Source: Pleurocapsa sp. MO_226.B13
GTDB taxonomy: Bacteria; Cyanobacteriota; Cyanobacteriia; Cyanobacteriales; Xenococcaceae
Assembly (NCBI GenBank): GCA_030064795.1
Contig: JASJEI010000017.1
Coordinates: 1-56,266 of the forward strand
DNA length: 56,266 bases
Direction: 5' to 3'
Under the pieces are notes generated by a model. It saw only the letters and a program-made list of their open reading frames with translations. It searched no databases and had not been told where the DNA came from. Each line of letters opens with the position of its first letter. The first letter of the stretch is position 1. The position numbers and the translations under genes were made by a program. Positions 8,330-16,297 of the stretch are shown here, piece after piece.

Positions 8330-9520
8330 ATGAGTACAAATCAAACCGTTTCCACTGCTATTAATCCACCTGCTAAAACTAAGGTTACAACACTAACCTT
8401 GGTAATCGATCCTGGTACGAGCTGCACCAAAAGTCTTTACCTTAGAGGTAGAAGAGGTAAACCCAAACATTCAATTACCAGTTCAGTCATCTGTCCTACG
8501 GCGATCGTCCCTAGAGCAGAAGAAACCTATGTTAAACTGCCAGATGACGAGCAGTACTACCTAGTCGGTGATTCAGCAGTCCAGGCAAAAGTACAGTCGA
8601 GTGTGCGTCAACTCAAGTCCGAATCTCTGATTCCCAAAACGTTAGGAGTTATCGGGCAAATCGCTCACGAGGAGTCTTTACCAAACCAATTCAAATTAAA
8701 GTTGACATTGCTTTTGCCCATGTCAGAAACAAGCGATCGAGAGTTTATTCAATCGGAACTATCAAAGGCTTTACAGGACTTTAACTACAGTGGAGTAAAT
8801 TATCAGGTTAATGAAAGCAGCCTCGGATTTAGACCAGAAGGTAGTGGAGTGTATTCTTACCTGTCTCGTACTATGAGTGCCGATACGATTAAAAATCAAA
8901 CCTGTGCCTACCTGATGTTTGGTTATCGAAATACTAGCTTGCTTCTAATTGAGAACGGCAGGTTAAATCATCGTAACTCCCATTCTACCGACCTAGGCTT
9001 TTATAACTATTTAGATCTGGTGGCAGAGTATAGTAGCGGTCTATATCGCCACGATATTCAAAAAGCAATTATCTCTCAAGCTATTTATGGGGTAGGGGAA
9101 AACTGCCAGCAAGTCGTTCGAGGCTTCACCAGCCAGATTCGTATCGAAGACCTAATTCGTAGCACTAATACCAAGTACCAAGAACGAGAACGAGCTGCAA
9201 TATCTGCTGCCATAGAAAGAGCTGACGGTGAATATTGGCAATTGTTATCGCGCTGGTTACGGGAGATGCTGCCTCCATTAGGTCAACTCGATCGCATAAT
9301 TTACTGTGGAGGCAGTACTTCTTTTATTGAAACTGCGATTCAGCAATTTTTCCAAGATTGGAACGGAGAATTGCTCAATACTAATGCCATGAGCCTACAA
9401 ATGTTAGAACAACTTAACCTATCGCCCATAGCCCAAAAAAAGTTCATCGAGCAGTATTTACCCATTCGCCTAGCTGATGCTTGGGGAGAATTTGTTAAAC
9501 TCGCCAATATTAGAATTTAA
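8330..9520 (+). CDS. parM: ParM/StbA-type actin-like plasmid segregation ATPase
   Basis: An actin-fold ATPase predicted to form filaments that push plasmid copies apart. The phosphate-1 loop is VIDPGTSCTKSLYL (Asp27), the region corresponding to phosphate-2 is AYLMFGYRNTSLLLIENG (about 188-205), and the adenosine motif is IIYCGGSTSFIETA (about 325-338). The 396 residues are somewhat longer than plasmid R1 ParM, consistent with the cyanobacterial ParM/ALP group. The phosphate-2 loop lacks the usual DIGxGT and has FGYRNT, a divergence worth noting. It is co-transcribed with the 7700-8317 gene. Confidence 0.82.
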   Translation: MSTNQTVSTAINPPAKTKVTTLTLVIDPGTSCTKSLYLRGRRGKPKHSITSSVICPTAIVPRAEETYVKLPDDEQYYLVGDSAVQAKVQSSVRQLKSESLIPKTLGVIGQIAHEESLPNQFKLKLTLLLPMSETSDREFIQSELSKALQDFNYSGVNYQVNESSLGFRPEGSGVYSYLSRTMSADTIKNQTCAYLMFGYRNTSLLLIENGRLNHRNSHSTDLGFYNYLDLVAEYSSGLYRHDIQKAIISQAIYGVGENCQQVVRGFTSQIRIEDLIRSTNTKYQERERAAISAAIERADGEYWQLLSRWLREMLPPLGQLDRIIYCGGSTSFIETAIQQFFQDWNGELLNTNAMSLQMLEQLNLSPIAQKKFIEQYLPIRLADAWGEFVKLANIRI

Positions 9521-9536
9521 CTTTAGCTATCATTGG

Positions 9537-9779
9537 CTAGTAGCAAGCAACAAACACAGTCATTAAGATTAAAAATACTCTTACTAAACCTGTTTTACGA
9601 ATCAACGGCGACCAGATCAAAGACATTAACGATAAACCAAAAGTAGAACCGATTAATAAATGTTTATCGACTACGAAAAATACTGCTACAAATCCGCATA
9701 AAGCTAGAAAGCCAAACAAACAGCACAAAACCCAGTCTAGGAAAAGAACTGGATTATTACTAATTTTATTCATCATCAA
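9537..9779 (-). CDS. Small membrane protein
   Basis: An 80-residue hydrophobic protein with three likely transmembrane segments (FLDWVLCCLFGFLALCGFVA, then LLIGSTFGLSLMSLIW, then VFLILMTVFVA). It converges with the ParM-like gene, its stop being 17 bp away. I do not recognise a family. Small membrane proteins of this kind on conjugative plasmids include exclusion and pilus-assembly helpers, but nothing in the sequence decides. Confidence 0.5.
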   Translation of the reverse strand: MMMNKISNNPVLFLDWVLCCLFGFLALCGFVAVFFVVDKHLLIGSTFGLSLMSLIWSPLIRKTGLVRVFLILMTVFVACY

Positions 9780-9850
9780 AATAACTCGATTGATGATTAA
9801 TATCTTAATTCTTAAAGCTACTTTCGTATGTGTAGTTACGAATAAGATTT

Positions 9851-10009
9851 TTATTTAATACTCAATCTATTGCCTCGTTCGACTAATCTTGCCCAGGATA
9901 ATGATTTACCAGCCTTAAGATAATCGGCTATGGCATCTTTATCGACAGTTTTTACTGTTTTGGTCTTAACAAACTCATCAGGAAACAAATCTAGATCGTG
10001 AGTCTCATC
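9851..10009 (-). pseudogene. 3' fragment of a Gp157-like gene
   Basis: The frame from 10009 to the stop at 9851 encodes 52 residues starting DETHDLDLFPDEFVKTKTV and ending RLVERGNRLSIK. It is nearly identical to the C-terminus of the intact gene at 11333-11914. The similarity runs from GATGA at the TnpB element edge to about 10 bp past the stop (9842-10009 matches 11323-11489). It has no start codon of its own. Confidence 0.85.
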
Positions 10010-10140
10010 TTGACACTCCCACAGATCAAGCAGTGGGATTCTTGATTCATCCCTGGATAGCTAGAGACAACAAATCTATTGTCTCCCCGCCAGTGCCAGA
10101 TCCACAAGCAAACACGGTCTGCCCGACCGCTAAAATATTT
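9990..10140 (-). ncRNA. Predicted omega-RNA / right end of the TnpB element
   Basis: TnpB guide RNAs overlap the 3' end of tnpB and run through the right end of the element into flanking DNA. Here a hairpin (TCCCAC 10017-10022 with GTGGGA 10033-10038) lies just after the tnpB stop. The element appears to end at TCAA beside 10010, where Gp157-like coding sequence resumes. The guide would then be the minus-strand bases from 10009 downward, that is GATGAGACTCACGATC. Limits are approximate. Confidence 0.4.
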
Positions 10141-11322
10141 AAAGCTGCGTTTTTATCTCTCTGATTGCGAGAGTTGCAGCTAGGACACACCCACTCCCTA
10201 ACGTCGAGAGGTAGTTTGTGCAAAATATGACCGCATGGGTTACAGCGTTTAGATGATGGAAACCATCTGTCTATCGCTCCCAGTTTTCGGTCATGCCATT
10301 GACACTTGTACTGAAATTGGCGCAATGCTTCACCCCAACCACAATCTGCTATGGCTTTTGACAGCTTACGGTTAGCCATCATATTTTTTACAGCTAACGT
10401 CTCAGTGTAGATAGCTTGGTTTTCGCGTACTAACTGAGTCGTCAATTTGTGCAAAAAGTCTTTTCGACAGTCGGCTATTTTAGCGTGAAGCTTTGCAGCT
10501 TTTAGCCTTGCCTTATATCGGTTATTAGAACCCTTCTGTTTCTTAGCTAATCTGCGTTGTAGAATTTTAAGCCTAGCTTGGTACTTTTGGTAATACTTAG
10601 GATTACCAGATGCGAAACCTTTTGATGTCACCAGTACATCTTTTACCCCTAAGTCAATACCAATCTCGTTATCAGTTTTATCCCATTGATTCAGCTCTTC
10701 CTCAACCAAGAAAGAAACAAAATACCTATTACTGGGATCTTTAGATATAGTTATGCTTCTAGGTTTACCTTCAAAATATCTACTCCATCTGATTTTTAAT
10801 GGTTGAGACATTTTAGCTAGAGTTAATTTACCATCAACCCACTTAAAAGCGTTTGGTGCGTAGTGTGCTGACTGTCTCCCGTTCTTTTTCTTGAATCTAG
10901 GATATTTATTTCTGCCCGCAAAGAAGTTGATGAACGCTGTATTCAAATGTCTTAGCCCTTGTTGTAAAGGTACAGCAGACACCTGCTTTAACCAAGGTTT
11001 TTCAGGATCTTTCTTTAATTTGGTTAAAGCATTAGAAGTATCGGTATAGCTTAGAGAAACGTTATTCTGATAGTAACTATCAGTTCTAAGAGCTAAAGCC
11101 CAGTTATATACGAATCTCGTACAACCGAATGTTTGCGCCAATTCTAATCGCTGCGCTGAAGTCGGGTAGAATCTGAATTTAAATCCTCTAAGCTGTTTCA
11201 TGCCAATATTTTACAGAAAAGATGTATTCGATGTAAATTAACTTCTCAACTCTTCTTTACTAGATTCGCTCTAATCTGCCACTAACCTTTCAAGCTCAAA
11301 TAGAAGTCTTGCCATTCACAGA
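10010..11322 (-). mobile_element. TnpB-only IS200/IS605-type element
   Basis: The right edge is set by the abrupt return of Gp157-like coding sequence at 10009. The left edge lies within 11202-11322, just after the stop of the intact Gp157-like gene, and cannot be placed precisely. There is no TnpA gene, so mobility would need a transposase in trans. Confidence 0.65.
10047..11201 (-). CDS. tnpB: TnpB RNA-guided endonuclease
   Basis: TnpB is the transposon-encoded, guide-RNA-directed nuclease ancestral to Cas12. The 384 residues are full length. The N-terminal helix-turn-helix part begins KQLRGFKFRFYPTSAQ. RuvC-I is EIGIDLGVKDV (Asp183), RuvC-II is AIYTETLAVKNM (Glu267), the zinc ribbon has Cys320, Cys323, Cys339 and Cys342, and RuvC-III is QRDKNAALNI (Asp349). 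All catalytic acids are present. One deviation is NQRDKNAA where HDRDxNAA is usual. It is flanked by an intact Gp157-like gene upstream and by a 3' fragment of a second copy downstream. Confidence 0.93.
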   Translation of the reverse strand: MKQLRGFKFRFYPTSAQRLELAQTFGCTRFVYNWALALRTDSYYQNNVSLSYTDTSNALTKLKKDPEKPWLKQVSAVPLQQGLRHLNTAFINFFAGRNKYPRFKKKNGRQSAHYAPNAFKWVDGKLTLAKMSQPLKIRWSRYFEGKPRSITISKDPSNRYFVSFLVEEELNQWDKTDNEIGIDLGVKDVLVTSKGFASGNPKYYQKYQARLKILQRRLAKKQKGSNNRYKARLKAAKLHAKIADCRKDFLHKLTTQLVRENQAIYTETLAVKNMMANRKLSKAIADCGWGEALRQFQYKCQWHDRKLGAIDRWFPSSKRCNPCGHILHKLPLDVREWVCPSCNSRNQRDKNAALNILAVGQTVFACGSGTGGETIDLLSLAIQG

Positions 11323-11332
11323 GATAAGATTT

Positions 11333-11914
11333 TTACTTAATACTCAATCGATTGCCTCGTTCGACTAATCTTGCCCAAGATAACGAATTACCAGCCTTGA
11401 GGTAATCGGCTATGGCATCTCTATCGACAGTTTTTACTGTTTTAGTCTTGACAAACTCTTCAGGAAATAAATCTAGATCGTGAACTTCATCATAATCAAT
11501 TTCAACTGGCTGTTTGCCACCTTTACCTACTACACTGATTTTATATTTATTAGTTTCTATTTTGTCTATCTTATTTAGCTCCAGACGATATAAAATCATA
11601 TTCATCAGTCTTTTGGCTAAATTCTTTCTCGATTTCTTAAGAGCTTGAAGTCGGCTAATTTCGGCAGAAATATAGCTTGTATCCTCTTGAAACCTAAGAT
11701 AGCTGATGAACCTGTCTACCCTTGCTCCATAGTCTTTTCTAGACTCACCTTCTCTTCTCAAAATTATTTGAGTCAAGTGTTCATCTATTGCCCGATCGCG
11801 ACGCGAAGCTAGTCCTTTAGGGCTTTCTTCGCTGTTGCCTTCTTCGGCTTCTAATATTTTGCTTAACTGCTCTAATTCTTCACCAGACTCTAACTCAGGA
11901 CGGTCAAATAGCAT
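11333..11914 (-). CDS. Siphovirus Gp157-like protein
   Basis: A 193-residue protein similar to the phage Gp157 family, small helical proteins often found near recombination or replication genes; their precise function is unsettled. A long coiled-coil-like helix (YISAEISRLQALKKSRKNLA) is followed by a beta-rich part (NKYKISVVGKGGKQPVEID). The family-type ending is LDLFPEEFVKTKTVKTVD, AIADYLKAGNSLSWARLVE and RLSIK. Bases 11791-11832 form a palindromic repeat read in frame as SPKGLASRRDRA, which probably entered the gene after it formed. The last 167 bases are duplicated on the far side of the TnpB element (9842-10009). Confidence 0.75.
   Translation of the reverse strand: MLFDRPELESGEELEQLSKILEAEEGNSEESPKGLASRRDRAIDEHLTQIILRREGESRKDYGARVDRFISYLRFQEDTSYISAEISRLQALKKSRKNLAKRLMNMILYRLELNKIDKIETNKYKISVVGKGGKQPVEIDYDEVHDLDLFPEEFVKTKTVKTVDRDAIADYLKAGNSLSWARLVERGNRLSIK
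11791..11832. repeat. Palindromic repeat inserted in frame in the Gp157-like gene
   Basis: The segment contains CGATCGCGACGCGAAGC and TAGTCCTTTAGGGCT. It shares the CCTTTAGGGC core with repeats at 36860-36945 and 54140-54170. It is translated as part of residues about 28-41, a stretch that does not look like the rest of the family. Confidence 0.55.
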
Positions 11915-12258
11915 AAGTTTATAAGCTCGCTTTCTTACATTGCGTTTTTATAACGTCGTCAGACGTATTTGATAAAAATACATAGCGACAATACTCTGTT
12001 AAACAAAGCTGAGATAAATCTTTTTTGTCTAGATGAAGCAACGATAAACCATGCCCTTTTGAAGTATATACTCTGGTGGCGATCGCTACAAACGAGATTC
12101 ATAATATTGACATGAGAATTACTTAAGTCGCTATAGGAAAGTACATAAAACCCAGGCTTACGTAGAAATCATTATTAGCCTAGTAGTTTAAGTGTTTTCA
12201 ATAAGTCAATTGACACTCTTACTGTATTTTTTGCATATATCTATTTAAATCCATAACC
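11915..12258. other. Divergent promoter region
   Basis: A 344-bp AT-rich gap between divergent genes (11333-11914 minus, 12259-12924 plus). No reading frame is convincing. A short hairpin ACGTCgtcaGACGT lies at 11953-11966. Promoters for both flanking genes are expected here but I cannot place them. Confidence 0.4.
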
Positions 12259-12924
12259 ATGCTTTCTATCTTAATTTGTCATACCGATCGCATTATTGTT
12301 CGAGGTCTAGAAACTTTTTTATCTAGCATTGGTAAATATAAAATTTATACTGCTAACAACTATCCTGACTGCCTGAATTCAGCTAAGTTTCTACAGGAGT
12401 TAGGAGAAACTTTTGTTCTAATGGTCGAAGGCGAAATATTAGACTCAGACAAGTGTAGCCAGCTAGTCAAAATAGACCACGTCAAATTAATTCTTTGCGA
12501 CCGCCTCGCCAGTCACAACTCTCTACTTCTGGCTCTTAACTGCAACAGTTCTTACGTTAGTCTAGAGTATAACGATCCTGACAACCTTGCTCTAGCAGTT
12601 CAGTGTGCTTTTGTTGGTAGTGTCTTTATTTGTCCTCAAGTAAAGCAAAAGCTCAATCAGTACGTTTTTCAACCCTTACTCGAACAGCGTCAAGCAGTCT
12701 CAGGGTTAGCAGAAGTTGATCGCCGTATTCTGGCTTTGGCTGCTCAAGGTCATACCCATAATACTATTGGCAAAATGGTTAACTACAGCGCATTAAATGT
12801 TGGTTATCGCCTAAAAGTCATTGTTCAAACTCTTAACCTACAAACCAAGCAAGAAGCGATCGCCTTGGCTAACAGTATCGGTTTAAATCTGAGTATGTCC
12901 GAGTCGGCATTCCAAGCTGCTTAA
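12259..12924 (+). CDS. LuxR/NarL-type regulator with degenerate receiver
   Basis: A 221-residue protein laid out like a NarL-type response regulator: a receiver-like domain (about 1-125) and a C-terminal LuxR helix-turn-helix (about 150-205; LAEVDRRILALAAQGHTHNT then YRLKVIVQTLNLQTKQEAIA). The usual phosphoacceptor Asp is replaced (VLMVEGEIL), so phosphorylation is unlikely and the domain may sense a ligand or partner. It is a paralogue in design of the 30978-31625 gene. It precedes the MobD-like/membrane protein operon by 46 bp on the same strand and may regulate it. Confidence 0.75.
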   Translation: MLSILICHTDRIIVRGLETFLSSIGKYKIYTANNYPDCLNSAKFLQELGETFVLMVEGEILDSDKCSQLVKIDHVKLILCDRLASHNSLLLALNCNSSYVSLEYNDPDNLALAVQCAFVGSVFICPQVKQKLNQYVFQPLLEQRQAVSGLAEVDRRILALAAQGHTHNTIGKMVNYSALNVGYRLKVIVQTLNLQTKQEAIALANSIGLNLSMSESAFQAA

Positions 12925-12970
12925 ATTTGTTCGTTTACTGCAAATCTAGACTATATAATGATTAAACGTC

Positions 12971-13684
12971 ATGAATACAATTCACTTTATTGTCGGCAAT
13001 CGAGGCAATATTGGTAAGAGTTTTTTTAGCTCTCTAGTATGCCATTTTTACTCATCAAACACCAGACCGTTTACTCTTTTTGATGCCGATCCTGATAAAC
13101 AAGATGTCTCACCTCTATATGGAGGTATCACGGACGTTACCTTTGATGCCTGTAATGAAATTATGGTCAATCATAGTACTGACGCAATTAAGGTCGATCG
13201 CATTTTTGAGGAAGCATTAAAGCAAGATGTCATTGTTAATATGCCCAGTAATTCTCACAAGGAGTTACTGTTTTGGCTTACCCAAAATGGTCTGAACCAG
13301 GCAGAATTCCTGACAGCAGAGAAGATTCAAATCTACATTTGGTACTTATCTAATGGAGATGATACTAGTCTCAATCTGTTCAAAACTCTGGTCGATAACT
13401 ATCCAGCGTTCAAAATCGCCTTAGTTCAAAACAAGGGTATCGACAACCAGTGGAATCGAGAACTTAGTGCAGACATGAAAAAAGTTGTCAAAAAGACTCA
13501 ACAGCTAGAGCTTGCGACTATGCCGAGAGGAGAAAGAGAGGCTACTTTTGCTTCGGGTAAAGCCTATGCCAAGTACATTAGCAGTACTACCAGCGGTAAG
13601 CTTTCGGTCAATCGTTTAAAAACCTATTTGGACAGTCAGTGCGCTAATTTTATCCAAATATTTTCCCTGGCTAATCCAGCTTAA
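12971..13684 (+). CDS. MobD/ParA-like P-loop ATPase
   Basis: A 237-residue deviant-Walker ATPase of the MinD/ParA superfamily. The nucleotide loop is VGNRGNIGKSFFSSLV (residues 8-23), a variant of KGGVGKT, followed by the expected second acidic strand FTLFDADPDKQDV. The central part is divergent. The C-terminal phrase MPRGEREATFASGKAYAKYI resembles plasmid MobD-type proteins linked to transfer. It is three bases upstream of the next gene, so the two are co-transcribed. A role at the membrane or in transfer is suggested by the neighbour; a pure partition role is the alternative. Confidence 0.65.
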   Translation: MNTIHFIVGNRGNIGKSFFSSLVCHFYSSNTRPFTLFDADPDKQDVSPLYGGITDVTFDACNEIMVNHSTDAIKVDRIFEEALKQDVIVNMPSNSHKELLFWLTQNGLNQAEFLTAEKIQIYIWYLSNGDDTSLNLFKTLVDNYPAFKIALVQNKGIDNQWNRELSADMKKVVKKTQQLELATMPRGEREATFASGKAYAKYISSTTSGKLSVNRLKTYLDSQCANFIQIFSLANPA

Positions 13685-13687
13685 ACA

Positions 13688-14545
13688 ATGAACGAGAAAC
13701 GCGATCGGGATAAGAATCCTTTACCACCCCCTCCCAACCTGCCTCTAGAATCTCCAGATGCTATTTCAACTGTAGCTGTAAACCCACCTACGTCTATTAT
13801 CGAGCAGTTGGCTAATTTAGCAGACAAGTCAGAAGTAATGTCTCTACTTGAATTTAAAGAGGAGCAGCAGTTAGACAAAAATGACCCGCTTTGGGCATTT
13901 CTCTTACAGTTCAAAACTATTGAAAATTCCGTTAACAAACAGGAACAAATTCTCAATCTATTAATTGATGGTTTTGAGACTAAGTTCGAGCGACAGATTA
14001 ATGCCAACCAACAACGGATTGACACTAGCTTTCGTACCTACAGCCAGGATATGATTAATCAGTATCAGGCTTTGACTAATAACCTTCAAACAGTAGAGGA
14101 AGCCAGTCTCAATCTAACTCAGGCAAAAATTTCAGGTTCGGTAGCCAAGTTAGTAAGGCACGCTGCCCACACTAAAGCTGTAAGTGACTGGCTGGCAATG
14201 AGTCGGCTAGGGCTGTATATCCTGATTCCCATGATTTTTGCTGGCATTAGTGGCTGGTTTGCCCGTAGCTATGTTGATTACCGCTACAGTAATTCTGGAC
14301 TAAGTAACGCAGATACCGCTTTACTCCACTGGGCAAAGTCAGATGAGGGTAAATTAGCTAAAGATTTGGCTCGCTGGAATAGTCGAGGACTAACTAGCAA
14401 AGGGAAAACTCTAATTTGCGAACAGGAAGCAGCTAACTTAGACGTAACTCTTACATTAGAAGGCAAGTCAGTTAATTCGGGATGGTGTGCGCTGTGGATT
14501 CGCCCTGCCAATAAAAGGAGCGAAGCTCCTAGCTATAAGCTATAA
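13688..14545 (+). CDS. Coiled-coil membrane protein of a mobilisation-type operon
   Basis: A 285-residue protein with a proline-rich N-terminus (NPLPPPPNLPLESPDA) and a long Gln/Asn-rich helical region that should form coiled coils (about 80-155). One transmembrane segment follows (LGLYILIPMIFAGISGWFA, about 177-195), and then a small C-terminal domain with two Cys (KTLICEQEA and SGWCALWI). Its position directly behind a MobD-like ATPase suggests a membrane partner for DNA transfer. The last codons (RSEAPSYKL) are encoded by the hairpin and heptamer repeat that starts at 14516, so the natural C-terminus was probably altered by it. Confidence 0.6.
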   Translation: MNEKRDRDKNPLPPPPNLPLESPDAISTVAVNPPTSIIEQLANLADKSEVMSLLEFKEEQQLDKNDPLWAFLLQFKTIENSVNKQEQILNLLIDGFETKFERQINANQQRIDTSFRTYSQDMINQYQALTNNLQTVEEASLNLTQAKISGSVAKLVRHAAHTKAVSDWLAMSRLGLYILIPMIFAGISGWFARSYVDYRYSNSGLSNADTALLHWAKSDEGKLAKDLARWNSRGLTSKGKTLICEQEAANLDVTLTLEGKSVNSGWCALWIRPANKRSEAPSYKL

Positions 14546-14655
14546 GCCATAAGCTGTAAGCCAGTTGAATTTTATATAGACTATCAAACAATACTTGTAT
14601 AGTAGGGGTTTTAAACTTTTCTAGCTAAGAGCCTAAAGCCTAGAGCTTATGGCTT
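14516..14655 (+). repeat. Paired-arm hairpin/heptamer repeat, copy A
   Basis: It begins with the hairpin AGGAGCgaaGCTCCT (14516-14530) and continues with degenerate heptamers of TAAGCYR type (to about 14562). It ends after a spacer with an oppositely oriented heptamer array (14621-14655, AGAGCCTAAAGCCTAGAGC). Copies with the same layout and orientation relative to the preceding gene lie at 33958-34162 and 54011-54236. Confidence 0.8.
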
Positions 14656-14681
14656 CTCTGATAATTTAACATTTTATATTC

Positions 14682-15995
14682 ATGAATTTATTAAAACTCT
14701 TTACATCTGTAGGGTTGGGATTATCCATTACCTTCAGCAATTTTTTATCAAGCACAGTTAAAGCCACGAGTATCCCTACCGTTACTTATGAAATGGTGGG
14801 AGAAGATAATTCATCGGCGGGGATTTTAGAAGTTCCCGATTTTAGTTCTATCACCTTTCGTTCTTTGGGTAGCTTCAGCAAATCTGGTGCTATTTCAAGC
14901 GACTACGACCTTTATGCTGGTTATGGTCTGGGTCGTAGGTGGTACAAAGGAGATGCAGTAGTTAATGTTTTAAAGCTAGGAGATATCGACGATAGCTTTG
15001 GAGTAGGACGATTTAAATTGGGAGAAATAGTTGCCAAATCTGATCGCCAACCAGAAGAAGTGACTTTAGACCAATTCGGATTTATTAAGAAACAAACCGT
15101 AGCCAGCTTTATTAGGGCTAATCCGCAAATAAAAGAGCGATCGCTTGAAGACGTACCACCTTTAACTGATGCGATCGCCTTGATTTACGGCGATCGAGGC
15201 AAAGCATTATTAAAGTTGCCTGTTTGGGTACTTGTAGAACGTCAACACTCTTACTCAGAACTATCTTTAAACAAAAATGTTCAAAAATTAGCTCAGACTG
15301 AATCGCCTAAGTTTGACGTATCCGAATTTGAAATGGGTAATTTAGATTTAAGCGAATACACTTTAGAAGATGTAGAAGGCATCGGAGATAGCTTTGTCGA
15401 AGATTACGAAGATTGGAAAAACGAGTATCTCAGCGACATCGAAGGATTGGCAGACATATCCTTTGATGATTTTCCCAACCCCGTTGCTACGACTTTAGCC
15501 TTTATCTCTCGCGTAGACACAATTTGGAGCGATGCTCACGGAGAAATTAAACCAGGTCATAGTGTCTCTGGTAGTAACCAAGCTGGTTACGCAGTTCCCT
15601 GTCAACAAAGCTGTGCTCACATTGAACTCGACGATATTGAGAATTCTGGTCGCGATATCCGCTGGATCTCTGAAGGTCGCAGATGGATGCTCGGCAACGA
15701 TCCTAATAACGCAAACATTTGTCCTGAAGCCCCTTGGGGCGTGGATGGAGGAGAAGGTGTACTGGGCGTTTTAAACTGTGGCAAAGAACCGACTGGTCGC
15801 AATCCTTTTGGTCCTGGATTCAAAGTAGCTCTTTGGAGCGTTGATGAAACCAAAGATGAGGCAGGTACGGCTATATTCTTTCGTATCTGTAAACGAGGTA
15901 TTCCCGACCTGGGCTGTACTCCTTACTTTATTGGTCCAATTCCTTTTCTCCCTGCTAACCGAGAAAATTGGATTATTCTAGGACCTGGAATTTGA
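14682..15995 (+). CDS. Exported protein of unknown function
   Basis: A 437-residue protein with a clear signal peptide (FTSVGLGLSITFSNFLSSTV, cleavage probably after KA at about 28). The N-terminal half is acidic and beta-rich; a stretch near 215-265 is very acidic (ESPKFDVSEFEMGNLDLSEY). The C-terminal 140 residues hold several cysteines (VPCQQSCAH, NICPEAPW, LNCGKEP, FRICKRG, LGCTPY), consistent with disulfides in the periplasm. It is 136 bp behind the previous gene, separated by repeat copy A, and may belong to the same transcript. I do not recognise the family; a surface or pilus-associated role would fit the plasmid but is not shown. Confidence 0.6.
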   Translation: MNLLKLFTSVGLGLSITFSNFLSSTVKATSIPTVTYEMVGEDNSSAGILEVPDFSSITFRSLGSFSKSGAISSDYDLYAGYGLGRRWYKGDAVVNVLKLGDIDDSFGVGRFKLGEIVAKSDRQPEEVTLDQFGFIKKQTVASFIRANPQIKERSLEDVPPLTDAIALIYGDRGKALLKLPVWVLVERQHSYSELSLNKNVQKLAQTESPKFDVSEFEMGNLDLSEYTLEDVEGIGDSFVEDYEDWKNEYLSDIEGLADISFDDFPNPVATTLAFISRVDTIWSDAHGEIKPGHSVSGSNQAGYAVPCQQSCAHIELDDIENSGRDIRWISEGRRWMLGNDPNNANICPEAPWGVDGGEGVLGVLNCGKEPTGRNPFGPGFKVALWSVDETKDEAGTAIFFRICKRGIPDLGCTPYFIGPIPFLPANRENWIILGPGI

Positions 15996-16031
15996 TTCAT
16001 TTTGGAAAAAGTGCAACTGCCCATTTAATGC

Positions 16032-16068
16032 TACTATATAGTAAGATTAAACAATAGTATTTTACTAT
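16032..16068 (+). promoter_or_regulatory. Predicted autoregulatory operator of the MazEF-like pair
   Basis: Two palindromes built from the same half-site TACTAT/ATAGTA: TACTATATAGTA at 16032-16043 and ATAGTA-ttt-TACTAT at 16054-16068, the second reaching into the antitoxin start codon. Four copies of one half-site in 37 bp suit cooperative binding by a small antitoxin dimer. Confidence 0.55.
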
Positions 16069-16297
16069 GGCACGAAAGATTAGCATTACATTAGATGAAG
16101 AAGTTTTGGCTTTTATTGATTCTCAAACAAATAATAGAAGTCAATTAATTAATCAAGTCTTTGACAAATTAAAAAAGCAACAGGCTTTGAGTGAATTAGA
16201 AGCAGCCTACATAGAACAAAGTCAAGATAAAGATGAAATTGCTGAAATAAAACTCTGGGATGTAACTATAGCAGACGGCATTGATGACGAAGATTAA
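16067..16297 (+). CDS. mazE: Antitoxin of a MazF/PemK pair
   Basis: A 76-residue protein. The N-terminus (ARKISITLDEEVLAFIDSQT) is a ribbon-helix-helix DNA-binding domain typical of antitoxins, and the acidic C-terminus (DEIAEIKLWDVTIADGIDDED) is the part expected to wrap the toxin. Its stop overlaps the toxin start by 14 bp. Palindromic sites at 16032-16068 are the likely operator. The family is CopG-like rather than the AbrB-type MazE of E. coli. Confidence 0.8.
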   Translation: MARKISITLDEEVLAFIDSQTNNRSQLINQVFDKLKKQQALSELEAAYIEQSQDKDEIAEIKLWDVTIADGIDDED

